A stretch of DNA of 64,000 nt from Umezawaea tangerina. GTDB taxonomy: Bacteria > Actinomycetota > Actinomycetes > Mycobacteriales > Pseudonocardiaceae. A model generated the notes under the pieces. It did no database searches, was not told the DNA's origin, and was given only the letters and a program-made list of their open reading frames with translations. Positions 25,952 to 34,531 of the stretch are shown here, piece by piece. The DNA lies in assembly GCF_003002815.1 (NCBI RefSeq), contig NZ_PVTF01000003.1, forward strand, positions 558,001-622,000. Direction: 5' to 3'. A program made the translations under genes and the position numbers. How positions within the stretch are numbered: the stretch's first letter is position 1; every line of letters starts with the position of its first letter.

Positions 25952-26947
25952 ATGACGACTCTCCTCGTGACCGGGGCGGCCGGGTTCATCGGCTCGCACT
26001 TCGTGCGGCACTGGGTGCACGAGCACCCGGAGGACAAGGTGGTGGCGCTGGACGCGCTGACCTACGCGGGCACCGAGGCGAACCTCGCGGACGTGCGCGA
26101 GCGGATCTCGTTCGTGCACGGGGACATCGCGGACGCCGAGCAGGTGCTGCGGGACCACCGGGTGGACGTGGTGGTGAACTTCGCGGCCGAGTCGCACAAC
26201 AGCCTGGCCGTGCTGGACCCCGGCCGGTTCTTCCGGACGAACGTGCTGGGGACGCAAGGACTGCTGGAGGCCGCGCGGCAGGTCGGGGTGGCCCGGTTCC
26301 ACCACGTGTCGACGTGCGAGGTGTACGGGGACCTGGCGCTGGACGCGGAGCACGCGTTCACCGAGGACTCGCCGTACCGGCCGCGCACGCCGTACAACGC
26401 GAGCAAGGCCGGGGCCGACCACGCGGTCAGGGCCTACCACGAGACGTTCGGGCTGCCGGTGACGATCACCAACTGCGCCAACAACTACGGCTCGCACCAG
26501 TTCCCGGAGAAGGTGCTGCCGCTGTTCACGACCCGCGCGCTGGACGGGCAGCCGCTGCCGGTCTACACGTCCAAGGACAACCGGCGCGAGTGGATCCACG
26601 CGCTGGACCACGTGCGGGCGATCGAGGCGGTGCTGGACCGCGGCCGGGTCGGCGACACCTACCACGTGGGCACGGGCGTCGAGGCGAGCGTGGAACGGCT
26701 GGCGGACCTGGTGCTCGACGAGCTGGGGCTCTCGCCGGACCTCAAGCAGGAGGTGCCGGACCGGCCCGGCCACGACCGGCGGTACCTGCTGGACTCGACG
26801 AAGATCACCCGCGAGCTGGGCTGGGAGCCGATGATCACGTTCGAGAAGGGCATGCGGGAGACGGTCCGCTGGTACGCCGACAACCGGGCGTGGTGGGAGC
26901 CGCTGCGCGACCGCTCGCCCGTGGTCGAGAACGCCTGGAGCGGGTGA
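25952..26947 (+). CDS. RmlB-like NDP-sugar dehydratase with altered active site
   Basis: A 331-residue extended short-chain dehydrogenase closely resembling dTDP-glucose 4,6-dehydratase. The NAD site TGAAGFIGSHF is at the N-terminus, and the catalytic YNASKAG (Tyr-x3-Lys) is near residue 148. Normal RmlB enzymes have STDEVYG, where the aspartate protonates the leaving hydroxyl; this one has STCEVYGDL, with Cys for that Asp. The segment after AAESH is also unusual (NSLAVLDPG rather than VDRS or VDNAL). Dehydration may therefore be altered or lost, and the enzyme could be a related epimerase or dehydratase. ATG at 25952 is used; a GTG two codons earlier is possible. A terminator follows. Confidence 0.78.
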   Translation: MTTLLVTGAAGFIGSHFVRHWVHEHPEDKVVALDALTYAGTEANLADVRERISFVHGDIADAEQVLRDHRVDVVVNFAAESHNSLAVLDPGRFFRTNVLGTQGLLEAARQVGVARFHHVSTCEVYGDLALDAEHAFTEDSPYRPRTPYNASKAGADHAVRAYHETFGLPVTITNCANNYGSHQFPEKVLPLFTTRALDGQPLPVYTSKDNRREWIHALDHVRAIEAVLDRGRVGDTYHVGTGVEASVERLADLVLDELGLSPDLKQEVPDRPGHDRRYLLDSTKITRELGWEPMITFEKGMRETVRWYADNRAWWEPLRDRSPVVENAWSG

Positions 26948-26953
26948 CAGCAG

Positions 26954-27003
26954 GAGCGGGTCGCACCGGTCAGGGGTGGGGTTTTCACCGGTGCGACCCG
27001 CTC
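26954..27003. terminator. Bidirectional terminator-like hairpin
   Basis: Perfect 17-bp stem (26954-26970 with 26987-27003), 16-nt loop, placed between the convergent RmlB-like gene and the ABC permease operon. Confidence 0.75.
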
Positions 27004-27076
27004 GTGCTCTCGGACAGGTGGTCCCGGCGACCGCTCAGGGGGGAAGTTCGCGGCCGCCGGTGACCGACCTGCTGGC

Positions 27077-27991
27077 CTACTTGGTCGACCCCGCCAGCAC
27101 GCCCTGGACGAAGTACCGCTGGAACGCCAGGAACACGCCCAGCGGCACGACCATCGACAGGAACGCGCCGGAGGACAGCAGGTCGATGTTGGTGCCGAAC
27201 TGGCGCAGCTGGCCGCGCAGCACGACCGTGATGGGCGCGGAGTCCTGGTCGGCGAACACCAGCGCCACCAGCAGGTCGTTCCACACCCACAGGAACTCGA
27301 AGATCGCCAGCGACGCGATGGCGGGCTTCCCGATGGGCAGCACCACCTTCGCGAAGATCAGCCACTCGCGCGCGCCGTCCATCCGGGCGGCCTCGACGAG
27401 GTCGCGCGGGATGCCGGTGAAGAAGTTGCGCAGCAGGAAGATCGCGAACGGCAGCCCGAACGCCACGTGGAACAGCACCACACCGGTGATCGTGCCGAAC
27501 AGGCCCAGCGCGCCGAAGAGCTTCGCGACCGGGATCAGCGCGACCTGGACCGGCATCACGAGCAGGCCGACGACGACCGTCGTGACCCAGCCGCGGCCAG
27601 GGAACTCGATCCACGACAGGGCGTACGCGGCGAGCGCCGAGATGACGACGACCAGGACGGTCGACGGCACGGTGATCAGGACGGTGTTGAGGAAGGACCT
27701 CAGCACCGTCTCGTTCGCCGCCAGGCCCTCGTAGTTCTCCAGGGTCAGCTGCGCGGGCTTGGTGAAGACCGTCCACCAGCCACCCGCGTTGTTGTCGGTC
27801 TCGTCGCGGAACGACGACACCAGCAGCCCGAACACCGGCATGAGCCAGAACAGCGCGACGACCGCCAGCGCCACCTGCACGGTGCCGTCGCCGAGCCTGC
27901 CGACCAGCCGGGAGAGCAGGCCTCGACGCGGTGACCCGGACACCGCGACCTCCACGATCCGGACCCGCTCCGGCGCGGTCGCGGCGGTCAT
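27077..27991 (-). CDS. Sugar ABC transporter permease (MalG/AglG-type)
   Basis: A 304-residue inner-membrane permease with six helices. The EAA loop that docks with the ATPase is visible as LVEAARMDGAREWLIFAKVVLP near residue 200, and the N-terminal tail is cytoplasmic. It pairs with the upstream permease to form the channel. Its ATG overlaps the previous stop by four bases (ATGA), so translation is coupled. It is the last gene of the minus-strand operon ATPase, binding protein, permease 1, permease 2. CUT1-family organisation implies import of an oligosaccharide or alpha-glucoside; the exact sugar is unknown. Confidence 0.9.
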   Translation of the reverse strand: MTAATAPERVRIVEVAVSGSPRRGLLSRLVGRLGDGTVQVALAVVALFWLMPVFGLLVSSFRDETDNNAGGWWTVFTKPAQLTLENYEGLAANETVLRSFLNTVLITVPSTVLVVVISALAAYALSWIEFPGRGWVTTVVVGLLVMPVQVALIPVAKLFGALGLFGTITGVVLFHVAFGLPFAIFLLRNFFTGIPRDLVEAARMDGAREWLIFAKVVLPIGKPAIASLAIFEFLWVWNDLLVALVFADQDSAPITVVLRGQLRQFGTNIDLLSSGAFLSMVVPLGVFLAFQRYFVQGVLAGSTK

Positions 27992-29349
27992 GACCGCTCC
28001 CGGCGGAAGCGGCGGATGTTGAAGATCATCGCGGGGGCGACGAGGAGGAACAGCAGCACCGCCAGCGCGCTGCCGACGCCCTGGTCGCCGCCGGTGCCGA
28101 AGGACACCTGCCACATCTGCAGCGCCACCACGTTCGCCTCCTCCTGCGACGAGCCGGGCGGGATGACCAGCACCAGCTCGAAGATCTTCAGCACGTTGAT
28201 CACCAGCGTCACGAACACCACCAGCAGCACCGGCATCAGCAGCGGGACCGTGACGCGCCGGAACACCTGCATCTCGGTGGCCCCGTCGACGCGGGCCGCC
28301 TCCAGCGCGTCGCGCGGGATCGCGGACAGCCCCGCCGCGATGAACGTGATCGCGAACCCGGTCATGATCCAGATCCACGACGAGATGATCACCGGCGTGA
28401 TCAGCGACGGCCCCAGCCAGGTGAGGCCGCGGAACGGCAGCTCGAAGTTGTCCGCGGGCAGCCGCAGCTGGTAGCTCCCGGCGGGCAGACCGGGGAAGGT
28501 GAACCGGCCGTCGTCACCGGAGGTGGTGCGCCCGACGACCCCGCCGTCCCGCACGGCCTCGACGGAGATCCGGGGGAGGCCCTTCTCCGCGCCGTCGAGC
28601 TGGTTCGGCCGCCCGCCCGCGGAGACGTCGAGCCACACCACGCCTCGCAGCTCGTCGGAACCGGCCGTCGGCGCGGTGGCCGCGGCGGCGTTGGCGGGAA
28701 CCTGGGCGGGCGCGAAACCCACCAGCGGCACGGTGACCGCGCTACCGGTCCGGAACGTCCCGGTGCTCGCGAAACCCTCCGGTGTCGCGGTGAACGGCGC
28801 CCCGTCGCGCGGGTGGGCACCGGGGTAGGACGACGACGGCGAGAACAGGTCGTGCACGCCGACCACGGCCGCGTTCACGACGCCCTGGTCCGGGTCCTCG
28901 TCGTACACCAGCCGGAAGATGATGCCGGAGGCGAACAGCGAGATCGCCATGGGCATGAACAGCACGAGCCGGAACGCGGTCGCCCACCTGATCCGCTCGG
29001 TGAGCACGGCGAGGACCAGCCCGAGCCCGGTGACCGCGACCGGCGCCACCACGACCCAGATCACGTTGTTCTTGAACGCGGTCAGCGTGCGGCGGTCGGT
29101 GAACGTGTCGACGTAGTTGCCCACGCCGACGAACTCGTCGCCGGAGCGGTCGAAGAAGCTGCGGACCACCGAGTACACCAGCGGGTAGAGCACCAGCGCC
29201 GTCAGCACGAGCGCGGCGGGCAGCAGGAACAGCGCCGCCAGCCTCGGCGACCGCCCCGTGGACGGGTCGTCGACGACCTGGTGCCCGCGCCGCCGCCCGA
29301 CGCCGCGGGCACCGGGAGCGCCCGCGGCGTCGGTGTCGGGAACGCTCAT
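27988..29349 (-). CDS. Sugar ABC permease (MalF/AglF-type) with inserted Cna-B-like domain
   Basis: A 453-residue permease, about 150 residues longer than usual CUT1 members. The first helices (about residues 38-58 and 95-145) are followed by an insert of roughly residues 160-300 before the channel resumes with SLITPVIISSWIWIM. The insert includes VVWLDVSAGGR, EKGLPRISVEAVRDGG and DDGRFTFPGLPAGSYQLRLP, the pattern of prealbumin-like Cna-B/SdrD-B domains, and should face outside. The EAA loop LEAARVDGATEMQVFRRVTV is intact. It starts one base after the binding-protein stop. The insert may contact the binding protein or substrate; the role is inferred. Confidence 0.87.
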   Translation of the reverse strand: MSVPDTDAAGAPGARGVGRRRGHQVVDDPSTGRSPRLAALFLLPAALVLTALVLYPLVYSVVRSFFDRSGDEFVGVGNYVDTFTDRRTLTAFKNNVIWVVVAPVAVTGLGLVLAVLTERIRWATAFRLVLFMPMAISLFASGIIFRLVYDEDPDQGVVNAAVVGVHDLFSPSSSYPGAHPRDGAPFTATPEGFASTGTFRTGSAVTVPLVGFAPAQVPANAAAATAPTAGSDELRGVVWLDVSAGGRPNQLDGAEKGLPRISVEAVRDGGVVGRTTSGDDGRFTFPGLPAGSYQLRLPADNFELPFRGLTWLGPSLITPVIISSWIWIMTGFAITFIAAGLSAIPRDALEAARVDGATEMQVFRRVTVPLLMPVLLVVFVTLVINVLKIFELVLVIPPGSSQEEANVVALQMWQVSFGTGGDQGVGSALAVLLFLLVAPAMIFNIRRFRRERS

Positions 29350-29350
29350 C

Positions 29351-30673
29351 TCACTTCCCGAACGACTTGGCCGCGTCGGCCTCGAGGCGGGCCAGCGCGC
29401 CGTCGAGGTCGGCCGGGGTGGCCAGGAAGTCCTGGAGGTCCTTCCACTCGCCGCCGCCCTTGGTGCCGCCGAAGGCGGACGGGGCGAGGTCGGACATGTC
29501 GAACCGCACGTTGTCGCCGGCGTCGACGAGCTGCCCGGCCAGCTCGCGGGTCACGTCGTCGGGGTAGGAGTCGGGGGCGATGTCCTTGTTGGGGGACAGG
29601 TAGCCGCCGAGCTCGGCCCACACGGTGCCTGCCTCCGGCGAGGCCAGGAACCTCATGAGCTCCTTGGTGGCCGCGTCGTCCTTGAGCGCCACGGCGACGT
29701 CACCGCCCGCCACGACCGCGGGCTTGCTGCCGCCGACCGACGGGAACGGGAAGAACTTGGCGTCCTCGCCGACCTTCGCCTTGGTGTTCGCGGTGATCAC
29801 GCCCGCGACGAAGTCGGCCTCGAACACCATCGCCGCCTTGGGCTGGTCGTCGAAGACGTTGATGACGGACTTGGGGAACTCGGTCTGCAGCGCGCCGGGG
29901 GCACCGCCCGCGATCAGCCGCTGGTCGCCGAACAGCTGGCCCAGCACCTCGAGCGCCTTCTTGACCGAGGGGTCGGTCCACGGGATCTCGTGCTTGCTCA
30001 GCTTGTCGTAGTTCTCCGGGCCCGCGCTGCGCAGGTAGACGTTCTCGAACCAGTCGGTGAGCGTCCAGCCGTCGGCGCCCGCGACGGACACCGCGGCCTG
30101 GCCGGTGTCGACGACGGACTTGCCGGTGCTGATGAACTCCTCCCACGTGGCGGGCGGCTTCGCGCCGACCACGTCGAACGCCTTCTGGCTGTACCAGACC
30201 GCGGACTTGTTGGCCGCCTTGAAGTACACGCCGTAGAGCTGCCCGTCGACGCTGCCGAGGCTCTTCCAGATCGGCGCGTTGTGGTCCTCGACGGCCTTCA
30301 CGACCTCGGCGGACAAGGGCTTGAGCGACCCGGCCTTGGCGAGCTGGGCCAGCAGGCCGGGTTGGGCGACCATGGCGACGCTGGGCGGTGCGCCGCCCTG
30401 GAGCCTGGTCTGCAGCAGGGTCGGGAGCTCGTCGCCCGCGGGCGTGTAGGTGACCTCGGCACCGGTCTTCGCCTTGAAGGCGGCCAGCACCTCCTCGAAG
30501 TGCTTCTGCTCGTCGCTGGTCCACGGGCCGATGACCTCGACGGTCTGGCCCTTGAGGTCGGTCCCCGTCGCGGAGGTGCCCGCGGGTGCGCCGGTCCCGC
30601 CGGACGAGCACGCGGCCGCCGCGCCGACCACCGCGGCGGCGGCGAGCGCGCCGGACAACCTGTTCAGCCTCAT
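29351..30673 (-). CDS. Sugar ABC extracellular binding lipoprotein
   Basis: A 440-residue family 1 extracellular solute-binding protein. The signal peptide has a lipobox VVGAAAACSSGG (Cys near residue 22), so it is anchored by lipidation on the outer face of the membrane. The mature part has the two-lobe fold typical of maltose/alpha-glucoside receptors: TVEVIGPWTSDEQKHFEEVL, KSAVWYSQKAFDVVGAKPPATWEEF and a conserved DGWTLTDWFENVYL. Its ATG overlaps the ATPase stop by four bases. Sugar specificity cannot be deduced; AglE-like proteins bind trehalose, sucrose or maltose. Confidence 0.9.
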   Translation of the reverse strand: MRLNRLSGALAAAAVVGAAAACSSGGTGAPAGTSATGTDLKGQTVEVIGPWTSDEQKHFEEVLAAFKAKTGAEVTYTPAGDELPTLLQTRLQGGAPPSVAMVAQPGLLAQLAKAGSLKPLSAEVVKAVEDHNAPIWKSLGSVDGQLYGVYFKAANKSAVWYSQKAFDVVGAKPPATWEEFISTGKSVVDTGQAAVSVAGADGWTLTDWFENVYLRSAGPENYDKLSKHEIPWTDPSVKKALEVLGQLFGDQRLIAGGAPGALQTEFPKSVINVFDDQPKAAMVFEADFVAGVITANTKAKVGEDAKFFPFPSVGGSKPAVVAGGDVAVALKDDAATKELMRFLASPEAGTVWAELGGYLSPNKDIAPDSYPDDVTRELAGQLVDAGDNVRFDMSDLAPSAFGGTKGGGEWKDLQDFLATPADLDGALARLEADAAKSFGK

Positions 30674-31887
30674 CGCTGATCTCCTGACCTGTTCCAGATG
30701 GACGACCCGGTCTCCGGGTCGAAGAAGTGCAGCCGCGACGTGTCGACCCAGGCCGCGACCGGCTGGCCCTCGTAGATGCGGGTGCGCGGGCTGAACCGGC
30801 CGACCATGACCGTGTCCCGCCCCTTGGTCAGCGACGGCAGGTCCTCGGTGCCCGCGTCCAGCGCGAGCTCCTTCGTGTCCTCGGTGACGACCGGCTCGGC
30901 GTCGATCGGGAAGTGCACCAGCACGTCGGAGCCCATGGCCTCGACGAGGTCGGCGACCGAGTGCAGGAGCTGGCCCTCCTGGGCGTCGGCCAGCGCGACG
31001 TCCTCCATGTCCTCCGGGCGGATGCCCAGCACGACGTCCTCGCCGACGTGGTCGGCGAGCGCGGGCCGTTGGTGCAGAACGCTTTCCGGCAGCAGCAGCG
31101 CGTCGGAGTTCAGCGCGACCCAGTACCGGCCCTCGGCGTCGCGGTCGAGGCGGGTGGTCACGAGGTTCATGCCGGGTGAGCCGATGAAGCCCGCGACGAA
31201 CAGGTTGACCGGCCGGTCGTAGAGCTCCTGCGGCGGCCCGACCTGTTGCAGGACACCGCGTTTCATCACCGCGACCCGGTCGCCCAGCGTCATGGCCTCG
31301 GTCTGGTCGTGCGTCACGTACACCGTCGTGACGCCGAGGTCGCGCTGCACCCTGGCGATCTGGGCCCGCATCTGGACCCGCAGCTTGGCGTCGAGGTTCG
31401 ACAGCGGCTCGTCCATCAGGAAGACCTGCGGCTCGCGCACGATCGCGCGGCCCATGGCGACGCGCTGCCGCTGGCCGCCGGACAGGGCGCGAGGCTTGCG
31501 GTCGAGGTGCTCCTGCAGTTCCAGGACCTCCGCGACCTCGCGCACCCGGCGTTCGATCTCCTTCTTGGGAAGCTTGCGCAGCGAAAGCCCGAACCCGATG
31601 TTCTCGCGGACGTTGAGGTGCGGGTAGAGCGCGTAGGACTGGAAGACCATCGCCACGTCGCGGTCGCGCGACGGCACGCCGTTGACCACCTTCTCGCCGA
31701 TGTGGATCGTGCCCTCGCTGATGTGCTCCAGGCCCGCGATCATCCGCAGCGCGGTGGTCTTCCCGCAGCCGGAAGGGCCGACGAGCACCAGGAACTCCCC
31801 GTCGCGGATCTCAAGGTTGAGGTCGTCGACGGCGCGCGTGCCGTCGCCGTACACCTTGCCCAGCCCGGTCAGAACGACTTCTGCCAC
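30670..31887 (-). CDS. Sugar ABC transporter ATP-binding protein (UgpC/MsiK/AglK-type)
   Basis: A 405-residue CUT1 ATPase. Walker A GPSGCGKTT, Q-loop FQSYALYPHLNV, signature ALSGGQRQRVAMGRAI and Walker B VFLMDEPLSNLDAKLR are intact, and a C-terminal TOBE/OB regulatory domain begins around residue 240. GTG at 31887 is chosen because GAGGAG lies six bases upstream; the ATG two codons earlier would abut the ribosome site. It heads the four-gene sugar-uptake operon, unlike species where one shared MsiK is encoded elsewhere. The promoter lies in the roughly 200-bp region shared with the divergent response regulator. Confidence 0.92.
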   Translation of the reverse strand: MAEVVLTGLGKVYGDGTRAVDDLNLEIRDGEFLVLVGPSGCGKTTALRMIAGLEHISEGTIHIGEKVVNGVPSRDRDVAMVFQSYALYPHLNVRENIGFGLSLRKLPKKEIERRVREVAEVLELQEHLDRKPRALSGGQRQRVAMGRAIVREPQVFLMDEPLSNLDAKLRVQMRAQIARVQRDLGVTTVYVTHDQTEAMTLGDRVAVMKRGVLQQVGPPQELYDRPVNLFVAGFIGSPGMNLVTTRLDRDAEGRYWVALNSDALLLPESVLHQRPALADHVGEDVVLGIRPEDMEDVALADAQEGQLLHSVADLVEAMGSDVLVHFPIDAEPVVTEDTKELALDAGTEDLPSLTKGRDTVMVGRFSPRTRIYEGQPVAAWVDTSRLHFFDPETGSSIWNRSGDQR

Positions 31888-32084
31888 GACCATCTCCTCG
31901 CAGGCGACCAAGCCCTGCCGCTGTGATCCGGGGCACGACGGCCCCGGTGCGAAGACCGTAGGCGGCACTCGCCTAAGGGAGCGTTAAGGCGTCGGCACAA
32001 TCGCGATAAGTCCGCAACCCCCGTGTAATGGCGTCACCGCATCGGCACTCGCTCGGCACGCCGTTCCGTGCCTACTGTTGCCGT

Positions 32085-32777
32085 ATGTCGAAGGTGCTCC
32101 TGGTCGAGGACGACCCGGTTGTCCAAGCCGCGCTGGTGCACGCGCTCACCGAGCTGGGGCACGTGGTGCAGGCGGTGGGCACCGCGGTGGCCGCGCTGCG
32201 GGAGGCGGCGAACCAGGAGATCGACCTGGTGCTGCTCGACCTCGGCCTGCCGGACCTCGACGGGGTGGCCGCGCTGCGGATGCTGCGCGGGGTCAGCAAC
32301 GTGCCGGTGATCGTCGCGACCGCCCGCGGCGCCGAGAGCTCGATCGTGTCGGCGCTGGACGCGGGCGCGGACGACTACGTGGTGAAACCGTTCTCCAGCG
32401 AGCACCTGGCCGCCCGGATCAACGCGCTGCTGCGCCGCACCGGCGCCGACCGCCCGAAGCCGGGTTCCGGGGACGTGCTGGTGGTGGGGGACCTGCGGGT
32501 GGACGTCGGGCAGCGCGAGGCCCGGCTGGACGGTCGGGTGCTGGCGTTGAGCAGGCGGGAGTTCGACCTGCTGGCCTACCTGGCGCGGCGGCCGTCGCGG
32601 GTGATCACCCGGCGCGAGCTGATCCAGGCGGTGTGGGGGCACCCGCACGTGGGTGACGACAAGACGATCGACGTGCACGCGTCCTGGCTGCGCCGCAAGC
32701 TCGGCGAGACCGCCGCCGACCCCAAGTACCTGCACACCGTGCGAGGTGTCGGCCTCAAGTTGTCGGCGCCGGAATGA
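32085..32777 (+). CDS. OmpR-family response regulator
   Basis: A 230-residue regulator. The receiver domain begins MSKVLLVEDDPVVQAAL, with the phosphorylated aspartate in LVLLDLGLPDLDG and the lysine in YVVKPFSS. The C-terminal winged helix (LALSRREFDLLAYLARRPS to KYLHTVRGVGLKLS) binds DNA. Start: ATG at 32085; TACTGT seven to twelve bases upstream could be a -10 element and there is no ribosome site, so the message may be leaderless. The gene overlaps its sensor kinase by four bases (ATGA). It is divergent from the sugar ABC operon, which is a candidate target. Confidence 0.9.
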   Translation: MSKVLLVEDDPVVQAALVHALTELGHVVQAVGTAVAALREAANQEIDLVLLDLGLPDLDGVAALRMLRGVSNVPVIVATARGAESSIVSALDAGADDYVVKPFSSEHLAARINALLRRTGADRPKPGSGDVLVVGDLRVDVGQREARLDGRVLALSRREFDLLAYLARRPSRVITRRELIQAVWGHPHVGDDKTIDVHASWLRRKLGETAADPKYLHTVRGVGLKLSAPE

Positions 32778-34051
32778 GAACCCTGGTCACCAGGGCCCTG
32801 GCCGTGGCCGCGACCCTGGCGGCGGTGCTCGTGCTGGTCGTCGCCGTCGTGCTGACCGCGGTGGCCGCGGGGGACCGGGCCCGCACCGCCGACGCCGCCG
32901 AGCAGTCCACCATCGCCGCGGTCCTGTCGGTCACGACCGACGCCGACGCCCTCCGCGCCGCACTGGCCCGCACCACCGCCGGCTCCGAGGGCAGGCTCGC
33001 CGTCCACCTCCCCGACGGCCGCACCCTCGGCGTCGGCGGCGACGACCCCGACCTGTCCGACGGCAGGCGGGTGCCGCTGCCCTCCGGCGGTACCGCCACC
33101 GTCTCCATCACCGCCCCCACCCCGGTCGTGACCCGCGCCCTCGTCCTGGAGATCACCCTCCTGCTCACCCTCGCCTGCCTCGCCACCACCGCCGCCGTCG
33201 CACTCGGCCGCCGCATGGTCGCCCCCGCCCTCGACGCGGTCCGCGTGCTCTCCGACACCGCCGAGGAGATCAGCCGCCACGACGTCAACGTCCGCATCCG
33301 CCTCACCGGCCCGGCCGAGCTGGTGGCCCTGGCCGACGCCATCAACGCCGCCGCCGACCGCACCGGCAGGTTGTTGGCGAAGGAGCGGGAGATGATCGCC
33401 GACGTCTCCCACCGCCTCCGCACCCCGTTGACCGCTCTGCGCCTCGACGCCGAGTCCATCGGCTCGGGCCCGGTCGCCGAACGCATCCGCCGCGCCGTCA
33501 CGAGCATGGAGCACGACGTCGACCGCATCATCCAGTCCGTCCACCACACACCCGGCGACTTCTCCAACACCTGCGACGTCGGCGCCGTGGTCCGCTCCCG
33601 CATGGTCTTCTGGACCGCCTACGCCGACGACCAGGGCCGCCCCTGCGAAGTCGACCTCCCCTACGAACCAACCCCGGTAGAACTCTCCGCGGAAGGTCTC
33701 AGTGCGGTCGTGGACGCTTTGATGGACAACGTCTTCCACCACACCCCACCGTCCACAGAGGTCGGTGTCGCGGTCGTCCACCACGCCGGCTGGATCACCC
33801 TCGTCGTAGACGACGCCGGCCCCGGCGTAGCCGACCCCGAAGCAGCACTGCTCCGCGGCGCCAGCGGCCGCGGCTCCACCGGCCTAGGCCTCGACATCGC
33901 CCGCGCCGCCGTCGAAAGCACCGGCGGCACCATCCACGTAGAACGCGGCCGCCTAGGCGGCGCCCGCATCCGCCTCCGCTTCGCCGAAGCCCACAGCCAC
34001 CACAAACCAGAAAGCCCCCGCGCCTGGCGCCTCTGGGGCAAACGCCCTTAA
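32774..34051 (+). CDS. Membrane sensor histidine kinase
   Basis: A 425-residue kinase, partner of the preceding regulator. An N-terminal helix (8-32), a short extracytoplasmic sensor of about 85 residues, a second helix (near 120-142), a HAMP linker, the dimerisation box DVSHRLRTPLTALRLD with His near residue 212, then the ATP lid with N-box LMDNVFHHTPP and GRGSTGLGLDIAR. The sensor has no known domain. Codon use changes along the gene: the 3' half is strongly C-ending and G-poor on the + strand, leading into repeat copy 2. Confidence 0.9.
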   Translation: MRTLVTRALAVAATLAAVLVLVVAVVLTAVAAGDRARTADAAEQSTIAAVLSVTTDADALRAALARTTAGSEGRLAVHLPDGRTLGVGGDDPDLSDGRRVPLPSGGTATVSITAPTPVVTRALVLEITLLLTLACLATTAAVALGRRMVAPALDAVRVLSDTAEEISRHDVNVRIRLTGPAELVALADAINAAADRTGRLLAKEREMIADVSHRLRTPLTALRLDAESIGSGPVAERIRRAVTSMEHDVDRIIQSVHHTPGDFSNTCDVGAVVRSRMVFWTAYADDQGRPCEVDLPYEPTPVELSAEGLSAVVDALMDNVFHHTPPSTEVGVAVVHHAGWITLVVDDAGPGVADPEAALLRGASGRGSTGLGLDIARAAVESTGGTIHVERGRLGGARIRLRFAEAHSHHKPESPRAWRLWGKRP

Positions 34052-34531
34052 GAACAACAGAAAGCACCCACCCACCCACCCACCCCCCCACCCACGCACC
34101 CCACCCCGTTGGGCGCAGCCCGCCAGCGCGCATCCGGCGCGGAGCGCCTGGGGCCTCGTCGGCGCCAGCCGATGCCTTGTCCGATGCGCAGCGAGGATGC
34201 CCTGTCCGACGGCGAAGCCGAGGATGCTCGAGTCAGGCGAAGCCTGATGCTGGCGAAGCCAGACCTCCCCTCTGCCCCCGATCCACAGCGCCCTCCTGCT
34301 TGATCTTGCTTGTCAAGACAGCTTCACCGTCTTGACAAGCAAGATCAAGCATTGAGACAATCGCGCGCCGGGGGCTGGGCTTCCCAGGGGTGGGAGGAGC
34401 AAGAGCCGGACTCACGGGGTGAGAGGGTCGAAACAGGGCCTCGCACGGCAAGAGGACCGGAGCTGAACACCACCAGGTGGGAGGGCCCGAACCGAACCTC
34501 GCCACTGCTGGGACGCCCCGAACCGAAGCCC
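34052..34531 (+). repeat. Repeat element copy 2
   Basis: No gene is supported here. After about 55 bases of CCCACC-rich sequence comes an array: GGGCGCAGCCC (34111-34121), GGCGCGGAGCGCC (34136-34148), TCGGCGCCAGCCGA (34159-34172), CGGCGAAGCCG (34210-34220), TCAGGCGAAGCCTGA (34233-34247), CTGGCGAAGCCAG (34250-34262). The long stem-loop at 34297-34351 and tail match copy 1. About 130 bases up to the convergent hydrolase gene hold short AG-rich, partly repetitive sequence with no clear feature. The element lies downstream of the kinase gene in the same orientation as copies 1 and 3. Confidence 0.9.
34297..34351 (+). repeat. Long stem-loop of repeat copy 2
   Basis: Perfect 23-bp stem (34297-34319 with 34329-34351) and a 9-nt loop AGCTTCACC. 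It shares the inner half with copies 1 and 3; outer bases differ from copy 3 at eight positions, all still paired. Confidence 0.92.

Noticed and set aside
25240-26947. Toxin-immunity module based on the SUKH-like gene
   Set aside because: No polymorphic toxin, secretion leader or repeat-rich gene adjoins it.
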